From: Dorea_A sp016295505
GTDB lineage: Bacteria; Bacillota; Clostridia; Lachnospirales; Lachnospiraceae
Direction of reading: 5' to 3'
DNA: 64,000 nucleotides
NCBI RefSeq assembly: GCF_039832105.1
Contig: NZ_JBDOHS010000008.1
Location: 87,447-151,446, forward strand
Position 1 is the stretch's first letter; every line of letters starts with the position of its first letter. A program made the translations under genes and the position numbers. Below the pieces are notes generated by a model that worked only from the letters and a program-made list of their open reading frames with translations, was not told the DNA's origin and did no database searches. Below, piece by piece: positions 35,263 to 43,730 of this stretch.

Positions 35263-36623
35263 ATGGAAACAACAAAAAAGAAATGGCCATTTGGTTTCTA
35301 TGTATGTAGCCTTTCTTTCTCTTTTGAAAGATTTGCATACTACGCTGCTAAATGGGCACTTGCGATTTTCATCGTAACCGATGCTGCTAACGGCGGTCTT
35401 GGTCTTGACAAATCTGTAGGTGCAGCAATGAGCTCTAACCTGGTAGCATTCACTTATATCACACCTATTATCGGTGGATATATCGCTGACCGTTGGGTTA
35501 GCCCGAGACTCCTCGTACCAATCGGAGAGATCCTTATGGGAATCAGTTACTTACTTGCATGGAAAGCAAACGGAATCGGAATGCTTTGGGCAATGATCAT
35601 CCTGTTATCAATCGGTACAGGATTCTTCAAAGGAAACGTATCCGGTATCAACGGACGTCTCTTCCCATTAGCTGACCAGGACACACTGGACTCTGTATTC
35701 AACATCCAGTACATGTTCGTTAACATCGGTTCTTTCTGTGGAACATCATTCCTTAGCCTTCTTGCACTGTCTTATGGATATCGTTTCTTATTCTTCGTCT
35801 GCGGTATCTTCTTATTTATCGACTGTGCATGGTGGATCTTCGGTATGAGATTCTTCGGCGATGCTGGTAAGAAACCATTCCTTGTTGACAACAGAACAGA
35901 AGACGTTGACTCTGCTGACAAAGAAAAAGACAACGCTCCACTTACAAAGCTTGAGAAAAACCGTGTTATCGCTATCCTGATTGTAACACTGTTCTCCGGT
36001 ATCTTCTGGTTGATCTGGTACATGGTATACATGCCAGTCTACTACGAGTTCGGTCCGGTAGAGCAAGGTGGTATGGTATGGGATGGGCTAACTGGAACAT
36101 TGGTTCTTTCCAGATGCCTACTGCATGGTTTGACTCTGCAAACGCTCTTTTTTGTATCATCCTCTGCCCAGTCTTCGCTGGTATTTGGGCTAAGATGAAA
36201 CAGAGACCACAGGGTGACTGGGGTATGTTCACAAAGACAGCACTTGGAATTATCATTCTTGGTCTGTGTACAGCATGCATGGTTGTTGCAGCTATCATCA
36301 GCGGCGAAGGAACAAAGGATCCGGTTGGTATCTGGATCATCCTTCTGACAGCAGTTGCCATGACAGTTGGTGAAGTTATCTTCTCACCACTTGGAAACTC
36401 TTTCATCAACAAATATGCTCCTAAGAAACTTCTTGGAACATTACTTGGTGTATGGCCGTTCATCATCTTCTTCTCCGGAAAAGGATATGGACCGCTTTAC
36501 AACTTCTTGGCTAACTTCTCATTCGTTAAGGCTTATGGTATCGTAACTATCGTTATCATCGCCTGCGGTGTGATCATGTTAGCATTCACAAAGAAATTCG
36601 ACGAAATGGTTGGCGGCAAATAA
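35263..36623 (+). pseudogene. POT-family (PTR2) di/tripeptide transporter, frameshifted by a 5-bp tandem duplication
   Basis: Two frames together encode one proton-coupled peptide transporter. The first begins METTKKKWPFGFYVCSLSFS and covers about residues 1-270, with the YITPIIGGYIADR motif of POT proteins and seven to eight helices. The second resumes at MGWANWNIGSFQMPTAW and runs to the end, with the FSPLGNSFINKYAPKKLLG region. The frames are joined at GTATG-GTATG (36071-36080). Removing one copy gives a continuous 451-codon frame reading EQGGMGWANWN, so the disruption is a 5-bp duplication. Codons such as AAC, ATC and GGT dominate, as in highly expressed genes. In the present state the protein would stop at 36198 after an aberrant tail of about 40 residues. 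Confidence 0.88.
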
Positions 36624-36659
36624 GTCAATACATAATAGAATTTACTTTTCGATGGAAAG

Positions 36660-36690
36660 GGCTCCCGGGTTCCCGGGAGCCTCTTTTTAT
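36660..36690 (+). terminator. Terminator after the peptide transporter gene
   Basis: GGCTCCCGGG and CCCGGGAGCC form a perfect 10-bp GC-rich stem followed by TCTTTTTAT. It lies 36 bp after the transporter stop and before the aminopeptidase ribosome site (AAGGAGG). Read-through could still reach the aminopeptidase. Confidence 0.92.
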
Positions 36691-36722
36691 AAAAACATTT
36701 ACAAATTAAGGAGGTTTTTATT

Positions 36723-38513
36723 ATGACAGGTGTAGCTGAAAGAATTGCGAAACTGCGTGCTCTGATGGCAGAAAAAGGAATCGACGCTTACGTTGTTCCG
36801 ACTGCTGATTTTCACCAGAGCGAATACGTAGGAGAACATTTTAAGGCAAGAAAATTCATCACTGGGTTCAGCGGCTCCTACGGCACTGCTGTAATCACCA
36901 AAGATGATGGGGGACTTTGGACAGACGGCAGATATTTCTTCCAGGCAACCAATGAATTGGAAGGAAGCGGCATCCGTCTGATGAAAATGTTTGTTGGCGA
37001 CACCCCTTCTATCCCGGAATATCTGAATGCAAATGTTCCGGAAGGCGGAACTGTAGGATTTGATGGCCGTGTACTTTCTATGGGTGAAGGTCAGGAATAT
37101 GAAGATGCACTGTCTGCAAAAAATATTCAGATCAACTACGCAGAAGATCTGATCGATGCAATCTGGGAGGATCGCCCGGAGCTTTCCAAAAAACCGGCAT
37201 TTTTCCTGGAAGAAAAATATTCCGGAGAAAGCACAGCTTCCAAGCTTGCACGTGTAAGAGCAAAGATGGAAGAAAACGGAGCAGACACCCACATTATTGC
37301 ATCCCTTGATGATGTATGCTGGCTTCTGAATATCCGTGGAGATGATATTGATTTCTTCCCGTTATTACTCTCCTACGCAACCGTAACCATGGACGCTGTA
37401 GAGCTCTACGTAGATGACTCAAAACTGAATGACCAGATTCACGAAGAATTAAAGAAAAACAATGTAAATATTCATCCTTATAATGATATTTACGAAGATG
37501 TGAAAAAACTGGATTCCGACAAAGTTGTTCTGATCGATCCAATGAAAATGAATTATGCTCTGTACAAGAACATTCCTTGTAAGATCGTAGAGGCAGCAAA
37601 TCCGACTATTCTCATGAAAGCCATGAAGAATGAAGTTGAGCTTGAAAACATCAAGGAGGCGCATATTAAGGACGGTGTTGCGATCACAAAATTCATGTAC
37701 TGGATCAAAACACGCTATGACAAAGAGACTATCACCGAATTAAGTTCTGCAGCCAAATTAACTGAATTACGTGCAGAACAGGAAGGCTACATCCGTGACA
37801 GTTTTGAGCCACTGTGTGCTTTTGATGATCACGCTGCCATGATGCACTACTCTCCAAGTGAAGAATCGGATGTTCAGCTGAAATCCGGCGCATTTTTCTT
37901 AAATGATACCGGTGGCGGATACAACGAAGGTTCTACAGATATCACCAGAACTTTCATTCTTGGTTCCGTAGAGGATCAGATGAAAAAATACTTTACTGCT
38001 GTTGTACGTGCCATGATGCGTCTGTCCCGTGCAAAATTCCTGTATGGATGCTATGGATACAATCTTGACGTGCTTGCAAGAGGCCCGATCTGGGATCTGG
38101 ATCTGGATTTCCAGTGCGGTACCGGACATGGTGTCGGATATCTTGGAAATATCCACGAAGCACCGACCGGATTCCGCTGGTATGTTGTTCCAAGCAAGAA
38201 TGAACACCATCAGTTAGAAGAGGGTATGGTTATCACAGATGAGCCGGGAATCTACGAAGATGGTCAGTTTGGTATTCGTATTGAAAATGAATTCATCGTC
38301 AGAAAAGGTGTGAAAAATAAATACGGACAGTTCATGTACTTTGAGACCATCACATTCGCTCCAATCGATCTGGACGGAATCGACCCGGAAGAAATGAGCA
38401 AAGATGAAAGAGAATGGCTGAACAATTACCACAAGGACGTATATGAAAAGATCGGCCCACGTCTGACGGAAGAAGAAAGAGAATGGCTGAAAGAATATAC
38501 AAGAGCTATTTAA
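36723..38513 (+). CDS. M24 family Xaa-Pro aminopeptidase (aminopeptidase P)
   Basis: This 596-residue three-domain aminopeptidase P releases N-terminal residues next to proline. Two creatinase-like N-terminal domains (first block VPTADFHQSEYVGEHFKARK, typical of the long eukaryote-like form) precede the pita-bread catalytic domain. Metal ligands are visible in NDTGGGYNEGSTDITRT, GTGHGVGYLGNIHE, DEPGIYEDG and the final Glu in RIENEF. It lies 100 bp downstream of the peptide transporter in the same direction, matching a peptide uptake and breakdown role. Confidence 0.95.
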   Translation: MTGVAERIAKLRALMAEKGIDAYVVPTADFHQSEYVGEHFKARKFITGFSGSYGTAVITKDDGGLWTDGRYFFQATNELEGSGIRLMKMFVGDTPSIPEYLNANVPEGGTVGFDGRVLSMGEGQEYEDALSAKNIQINYAEDLIDAIWEDRPELSKKPAFFLEEKYSGESTASKLARVRAKMEENGADTHIIASLDDVCWLLNIRGDDIDFFPLLLSYATVTMDAVELYVDDSKLNDQIHEELKKNNVNIHPYNDIYEDVKKLDSDKVVLIDPMKMNYALYKNIPCKIVEAANPTILMKAMKNEVELENIKEAHIKDGVAITKFMYWIKTRYDKETITELSSAAKLTELRAEQEGYIRDSFEPLCAFDDHAAMMHYSPSEESDVQLKSGAFFLNDTGGGYNEGSTDITRTFILGSVEDQMKKYFTAVVRAMMRLSRAKFLYGCYGYNLDVLARGPIWDLDLDFQCGTGHGVGYLGNIHEAPTGFRWYVVPSKNEHHQLEEGMVITDEPGIYEDGQFGIRIENEFIVRKGVKNKYGQFMYFETITFAPIDLDGIDPEEMSKDEREWLNNYHKDVYEKIGPRLTEEEREWLKEYTRAI

Positions 38514-38569
38514 GAATGATATAGCTGTTTATGATTGGTATAATTGTTAAAAGCGTATAACCAACCGTG

Positions 38570-38640
38570 AAAAAGGCGAACACAGTGATTCCTGCGACGC
38601 TAAGTCGCTTACCTTCGGAATCACTGTGCCGCCTTTTTTC
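38570..38640. terminator. Large hairpin with conserved apical core, copy 1 (also a bidirectional terminator)
   Basis: CACAGTGATTCC (38581-38592) pairs perfectly with GGAATCACTGTG (38617-38628). Outside it AAAAAGGC pairs with GCCTTTTTT, giving a terminator downstream of the aminopeptidase gene. The 24-nt apical part contains GACGCTAAGTCGCTTAC (38597-38612), which is the reverse complement of the core in copy 3. GCGAC/GTCGC forms a small inner hairpin. Confidence 0.8.
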
Positions 38641-38724
38641 ACTTGTTCTTCGCCCTTAAACATATATATATAACAAACATCATATAACTTATAGCTCTTC
38701 ATATTCTGTTCCCGCAAAACAACT

Positions 38725-38750
38725 GCAGTAAGCAACTTCGCGCTGAAGCG
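38725..38750 (+). repeat. Degenerate copy 2 of the conserved core
   Basis: The segment starting GCAGTAAGCAACTTCGCGCT matches 19 of 26 positions of the copy 3 core and its flanks (38822-38847). Its surrounding stem is short (AAACA 38717-38721 / TGTTT 38754-38758). The rest of 38641-38800 is AT-rich without a gene that I can support. Confidence 0.5.
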
Positions 38751-38801
38751 TAATGTTTATATAAAAAAGTCTGTTGATCATGTAGTGGCAGCCCTGACCA
38801 T

Positions 38802-38864
38802 ACCATTTTCACAAGATAAGCCGAGGTAAGCGACTTAGCGTCGAGGCGTTCTTGTGGAAATGGT
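38802..38864. repeat. Hairpin with conserved apical core, copy 3
   Basis: ACCATTTTCACAAGA (38802-38816) pairs with TCTTGTGGAAATGGT (38850-38864), 14 of 15 pairs plus one G-T. The apical part contains GTAAGCGACTTAGCGTCG (38826-38843), identical in 17 bases to the reverse complement of copy 1, although the two stems are unrelated in sequence. It starts 3 bp after the stop codon of the minus-strand ABC ATPase gene but has no T-run. Confidence 0.75.
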
Positions 38865-38867
38865 AAA

Positions 38868-39626
38868 TTACAGTGAAGCCATCCGTTTCAGAATTTCCTG
38901 ATAAAATCCTTCACTTTCCCCGGTTCGTTTCAGATCCTCCAGTATCACTCCATCTTTCAAAAACAGGATCCTTTTGCATTTGCTTGCCATCTGCGGATCG
39001 TGTGTGACCATGATGATCGTCTTTTTCATCTCTTCGTTGATCTGTATAAATTCATCTACTACGATTTTCCCGGATTTGGAATCGAGATTGCCGGTTGGCT
39101 CATCCGCAACGATCACATCCGGGTTATTAATGAGTGCCCGGCAGATTGCAACTCTCTGCTTCTCTCCTCCTGACAATTCATACGGATTCTTGTCCAGCAG
39201 GTGTGTCAACCCAAACTGCCCGGAAAGCTTCATCGCGCGTTCTGTACACTGATCTGCTTCTGCTTTATCCAGTATCATAGGAAGCATGATATTCTCTTTT
39301 ACGGACAGACTGTCCATCAGATAAAAATCCTGAAAAACGAACCCGATCTCTCTTCTTCGGATATCTGCCAACTCATCCTTCCACAGGGATTCCGTGTCCT
39401 TTTCTTTGAAATACAGCTTTCCCTTCGTTGGCACATCAATCAGTCCGAGTACTTTGATCAGGGTCGTCTTTCCGCATCCGGACTTTCCCATAATTCCCAC
39501 AAATTCTCCTTCTTCCACCGACAGATCAATCCCTTTCAGTACACGGATATCATCCGGTTGCTCTTTCCTGCTTCCTGTTTTGGAATAATTACGATATAAC
39601 TGTTCTGTTCTAATGACTGTTCCCAT
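38868..39626 (-). CDS. ABC transporter ATP-binding protein (MacB/BceA type)
   Basis: This 252-residue ATPase has Walker A GKSGCGKTTLIKVLG, signature YELSGGEKQRVAICRAL, Walker B DVIVADEPTGNLDSKSG and the switch His in MVTHDPQMAS. The FQDFYLMDSLSVKENIMLPM stretch is typical of ATPases that partner FtsX-type permeases. It overlaps the end of the permease gene by 17 bp, so the two form one transporter. No two-component system is adjacent. The substrate could be a peptide, antibiotic or lipid; sequence does not say. Confidence 0.94.
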   Translation of the reverse strand: MGTVIRTEQLYRNYSKTGSRKEQPDDIRVLKGIDLSVEEGEFVGIMGKSGCGKTTLIKVLGLIDVPTKGKLYFKEKDTESLWKDELADIRRREIGFVFQDFYLMDSLSVKENIMLPMILDKAEADQCTERAMKLSGQFGLTHLLDKNPYELSGGEKQRVAICRALINNPDVIVADEPTGNLDSKSGKIVVDEFIQINEEMKKTIIMVTHDPQMASKCKRILFLKDGVILEDLKRTGESEGFYQEILKRMASL

Positions 39627-42276
39627 AATTTTTCTCCACCTTTTTTATAATATAACGACTGATGCCCTGAACTCCCAGCAACTGTATCCCAACATAGAGC
39701 AGCCCTGTCACTGCCAGTACTTTCAGATATGCCATGATATCTTCCGGTGTATATCCCCTGTTTCTCCACATGATTCCGGTAAATACCATGACTGAGACCG
39801 CCGCAACTGCCATCGGAATCCAAAAATAAATGTAAACTTCCCGTTGAATAATATGTATGCGTTCCTTTTCTCTCATTCCCATATTCTGCAGAAATTCCTG
39901 CTGACGAATCTTTTCTCTCATCTCCGATTCTGCTTTCATATACAAAAGCACCAGCGTTACAACTGCCATAAGAGTCATTATGAAGAAGCTGACAGCAATA
40001 TTCATGAACCTTTCCGCCTTCAGCTGGTCTGTCAGCTGGTCTTTCGAATACCATGCCTGAACCACACTGTCAAACCCAAGATCAAACTGATGATTTTCTT
40101 CAAATATCCTCAGTTTTTCTTCAATATCTGATTTCCGGTCACCTGATGCATGGATCAGAACCAGGCGATCCGGCCAGTGATGGATATTCACATCTTCCAC
40201 ACCTTCCTCCTGTGCAATCTGCTCTCCATTCCGATAATCCGTCGTCTTCCATAATTCCTGAATCTGTTCAAAATACACATCGGAAAATACCACAATATTT
40301 TCATATTCTCCCTGCCGCAGATTTCCAATCAGTATCCTTCTCTCCATTCCAACAATTGTTCTGGGCGGAAATATGTCTGCACGGTGAAGATAATCATAAG
40401 ATACCACCGGCTGTCCGATATGCAGATAAGGAGTCTTTTTCCCGGAAAAATAATCAATCGGATGTGCTTTCACACTTTTATCTTCCTGAAAGATGATATA
40501 TATTTCACTTCCATCCTCCGCAAGATTCAGATCCTTCGCTTTACGTCCAATTTGAGCACACAATTCCTGATATGTAGATTCTGAGATCCCGATATGCTGT
40601 CCCTGCGGCATGATAGATTCCATCGTTCCATTGATATCGGTTGAATTATCGGCATTAGTGACCCGGACCATCGGATATGTCATGACATCTGCAAGATTAT
40701 TATTCTCTAACTCCTTAAATAATTCCCGGTCATCATCGGTCGCCATACATACATAGTCATAAGGAAACATTGTCTCTGGTTTTTCTGCAGTCAGAGAGGA
40801 CGCTGCTTCTCTGGAAAAGATAAACAGCACGCAGATATGCAGCAATGTAATCAAATACAGATACCTGTAAGCCGTCTTAAAATGATGATAAAAGTAATTA
40901 TTCTTTAACAGATTTCTATAATATACCGGGATCTTTTTCTTTTGCATACGAAGATACAGACTCCCTCCGTGACGCAGAGACAGATACAGTCCAAACAGAA
41001 ACAACACGATATCCCCAATTTTTTCTGCATGTTCTCTTTGCGAAAAACCATAGATAGAATAGAGAAGCAGACCAACTCCCGCAATCAGAAAACAGGGGCT
41101 CCATTTTCCCGACATCTTTTCTTTCTGTACTGCTTTATATCTGGAAGATGAGCCTCCCATTTCAATGTAAATATCATGCGTTGCCATAGCTGAGATCAGA
41201 AACAGCAAAAAGCTTATCAGAAATGTCAACAGATAGCTTTTGACAGTGACATGCTCCAGGACTACCGCCCCTTTCAGTCCGCCTGTAATCAGGCTACGAC
41301 AAAGAAACAGGACGATATTTCCAAACAGATATCCACCAAGCAGCGAAAATACAATACAGGTTAATAATTCTGCTCCGATAAACAAGTATAATGTCCTGCT
41401 TCGAATTCCAAGATTTTGAAACAGAGCATAACTGCTGATATGATTTTTCAGATAAAATATCAGCACAGAAACAATCAAAAATACTGCGATCACAATTGCT
41501 GCGATCAAGAAATTCATCAGGATTGTACCAAGGCCCTGTCCCATCGCCAGATTTTCCACACTCCGCATTCCGGACAGCATCTCCCGAATTCCAACACCGG
41601 CAAAGATAAAGCTGATTGAGATCGTTCCTACCAGAATAAATACCCTATAAGTCTCCCAGTTACTCTTAAAATTCTTCCAGATCACCCGGTAAAACAGCGG
41701 AGAATATTTCCCCTCAAATGCAAGCCTCTCTTCTCTCTCCTTCTTTGCCAGGCGATCTCGTTCCCAGATCCGCTGCATCTCGTCTGATGCATCCGTCCAT
41801 GAGTCCAGCATGCGCCCGCCAACCAGATAGATACACAACAAGAACATAATTCCAACCGGATACACCTTAAAATATGCATTATTAATGTAAAGCGAAGGTC
41901 CTTCGACAGACAGCAGCAATCCCAGACAACTGACTACCAGACTTACGATTGGAAGAAATGCACTGCTTCTTCCAATCCATATTCTAAAAAGGCTAATCAG
42001 GCCCAGAAGCTGTATCACAGCCATCAAAATCAACATAACCATGAAGGCAATTGCGACTGACTGGATATCATTCCATTCCAGCCAGTCTACTCCCATTGCC
42101 GACATGTCTGCTTGTACAAGTGCACTCATATCCTCCGCTTTGCGAAGCCTCATCAGATATCCATATGTGTTATGGAAGTTTCCCCCTAAAGGAATCCATG
42201 GAATCAGCAGCGCAATCTGTATGATGAATCCCGTGATAAGATAATAAATGCTATCCGCCGTTAACCGTTTTTTCAA
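39610..42276 (-). CDS. ABC transporter permease, FtsX-like (888 residues)
   Basis: This large permease has about ten membrane helices. The first part (residues 1-160) has extra helices, followed by FtsX-like helices with a cytoplasmic region containing FYRVIWKNFKSNWETYRVF, typical of BceB-like permeases. A large extracytoplasmic domain follows (about 490-760). The last three helices start at ERFMNIAVSFFIMTLMAVV. This fits efflux or sensing complexes of peptide antibiotics, but without a sensor kinase nearby. It begins 56 bp downstream of the amidohydrolase gene. Confidence 0.85.
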   Translation of the reverse strand: MKKRLTADSIYYLITGFIIQIALLIPWIPLGGNFHNTYGYLMRLRKAEDMSALVQADMSAMGVDWLEWNDIQSVAIAFMVMLILMAVIQLLGLISLFRIWIGRSSAFLPIVSLVVSCLGLLLSVEGPSLYINNAYFKVYPVGIMFLLCIYLVGGRMLDSWTDASDEMQRIWERDRLAKKEREERLAFEGKYSPLFYRVIWKNFKSNWETYRVFILVGTISISFIFAGVGIREMLSGMRSVENLAMGQGLGTILMNFLIAAIVIAVFLIVSVLIFYLKNHISSYALFQNLGIRSRTLYLFIGAELLTCIVFSLLGGYLFGNIVLFLCRSLITGGLKGAVVLEHVTVKSYLLTFLISFLLFLISAMATHDIYIEMGGSSSRYKAVQKEKMSGKWSPCFLIAGVGLLLYSIYGFSQREHAEKIGDIVLFLFGLYLSLRHGGSLYLRMQKKKIPVYYRNLLKNNYFYHHFKTAYRYLYLITLLHICVLFIFSREAASSLTAEKPETMFPYDYVCMATDDDRELFKELENNNLADVMTYPMVRVTNADNSTDINGTMESIMPQGQHIGISESTYQELCAQIGRKAKDLNLAEDGSEIYIIFQEDKSVKAHPIDYFSGKKTPYLHIGQPVVSYDYLHRADIFPPRTIVGMERRILIGNLRQGEYENIVVFSDVYFEQIQELWKTTDYRNGEQIAQEEGVEDVNIHHWPDRLVLIHASGDRKSDIEEKLRIFEENHQFDLGFDSVVQAWYSKDQLTDQLKAERFMNIAVSFFIMTLMAVVTLVLLYMKAESEMREKIRQQEFLQNMGMREKERIHIIQREVYIYFWIPMAVAAVSVMVFTGIMWRNRGYTPEDIMAYLKVLAVTGLLYVGIQLLGVQGISRYIIKKVEKNYGNSH

Positions 42277-42332
42277 TGTTTTTTCCCCCAGACATTTATT
42301 TGATAAACAACCTAAGCAAAAGAACTGAAAAC

Positions 42333-43571
42333 CTACATAAACATATTACTTGTACCTACATATCGGATTCCGTCTTCAAAGACTCTCTTTCCATCCATAG
42401 TCACAAGTTTCACATCATTCAGACGGGTAATATCCTCACTGAGGTTACCTCCCACAACAAGAATATCTGCATCCAGCCCTTCTTTGATCAGACCTCTTTG
42501 GTCTTCTACTCCCAGAACTTTTGCCGGATTAGAAGTTGCTGTCTGGATCGCCTGTACCGGTGTAATACCATACTCTACCATATACTGAAGTTCTCTTGGC
42601 AGAGGCAGAAGCGGCGACTGATACATCACCATATCCGTTCCTGCTATCACCGTAACACCTGTATCATAAAATGCTTTAAAGTTATCTCTGTAAGCCTTAT
42701 ATGCAGGTTCAAAATACTGATAATCCTTAATCTCTTTCTGCATAACCGGATCATTTACCGGTGCACCTGCATGGTTTTCCATCTTTTCTTTGCAGATATC
42801 ATATAACAATGTATATGCCATAATAGTCGGAGTCCAGGCGATTCCCTTTTCAGCCATCTGCTTCGCATGATCCAGCGTCATGAATGTAGCATGTTCAATC
42901 GTATCAAAGCCTGCATCAATGCACATCTGAATTCCCGGATTCGTTCCTGCATGTACTCCACACTTGATTCCTCTTCTGTGGCATTCGTCTACTGCTGCGT
43001 CCAGTTCTTCCTGCGTAAGTTCCGGTATATGGGAACGATGCGTGGTAAGCACTTTCACCCACTCCGCACCGTCACGCACCTGTTTGCGGATCTCTTTTCT
43101 CACTTCCCACGGACCATCTACCTGTTCCACTTCCTCCCAGGCATGTCCGCCGGTCATACAGATTCCGGTATCCGTATGTGTAATCTTCGGAATTGTGATA
43201 AATCCCTTTTCTGCAGCCAGCTTCAGATTCTTACATACTCCGTGTGCCGAGGACATATCTCTCACAGAAGTAATTCCCCGTTCAAATGCTGCCTGTGCAT
43301 GCTGAAGTGCATAGAGCATGATCAGCTGCGGTCCATAATTAAAGCTGTCCGGCTGAGAATACCAGTATCCCAGATGTGCATGCATGTCACACAATCCCGG
43401 GAGAATCGTTGCATCCCCATATTCCTTTACTTCTTCCTCCGGATATTCTTTTATCAGTTCCTCCTTGGAACCAATTTTACGGATCTTTCCATCTGATCCG
43501 GTTACAACCGCCTTATCTTCTAAAACTGTTTTTCCATCTCCTGTCATGAGATATTTTGCACTGATAATCAT
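42333..43571 (-). CDS. Amidohydrolase family protein (metal-dependent, imidazolonepropionase / Xaa-Pro dipeptidase-like)
   Basis: This 412-residue amidohydrolase has a TIM barrel with metal ligands in GLCDMHAHLGYW, CGVHAGTNPG, IEHATFM and GTDMVMYQSP. The family hydrolyses cyclic amides or dipeptides; close relatives include carboxypeptidases and prolidases. It has AAGGAGG before the ATG and an extended -10 promoter (TGCTATAAT, 43607-43615 on the minus strand). It lies near other peptide-related genes, so a peptide substrate is plausible but not proven. Confidence 0.85.
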   Translation of the reverse strand: MIISAKYLMTGDGKTVLEDKAVVTGSDGKIRKIGSKEELIKEYPEEEVKEYGDATILPGLCDMHAHLGYWYSQPDSFNYGPQLIMLYALQHAQAAFERGITSVRDMSSAHGVCKNLKLAAEKGFITIPKITHTDTGICMTGGHAWEEVEQVDGPWEVRKEIRKQVRDGAEWVKVLTTHRSHIPELTQEELDAAVDECHRRGIKCGVHAGTNPGIQMCIDAGFDTIEHATFMTLDHAKQMAEKGIAWTPTIMAYTLLYDICKEKMENHAGAPVNDPVMQKEIKDYQYFEPAYKAYRDNFKAFYDTGVTVIAGTDMVMYQSPLLPLPRELQYMVEYGITPVQAIQTATSNPAKVLGVEDQRGLIKEGLDADILVVGGNLSEDITRLNDVKLVTMDGKRVFEDGIRYVGTSNMFM

Positions 43572-43654
43572 TGGTATAGCCTCCTTATGACATTTTCTTT
43601 GTTAATATTATAGCATACTCTATAGACTGAAGTACATATTCTTACAAAAATATA

Positions 43655-43709
43655 TAAAAAGAAGCCGCTGAAATTGTCAGGATCTTCTCCCGCATATTCA
43701 GCAGCTTCT
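43655..43709 (-). terminator. Terminator after the leuA-araC fusion gene
   Basis: GAAGCTGCTGAA (43708-43697) pairs with TTCAGCGGCTTC (43672-43661) on the minus strand across a loop, followed by TTTTTAT. Confidence 0.8.
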
Positions 43710-43730
43710 CTGGATACTATTTTTTATTTT

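Noticed and set aside
38547..38735. 62-codon minus-strand frame
   Set aside because: It runs through the copy 1 hairpin/terminator and the intergenic repeats, has no good ribosome site and no recognisable protein features.
42867..43496. 209-codon plus-strand frame opposite the amidohydrolase
   Set aside because: The amidohydrolase frame on the other strand has all metal-binding motifs; this frame has unnatural composition rich in His, Cys and Ser and no ribosome site.
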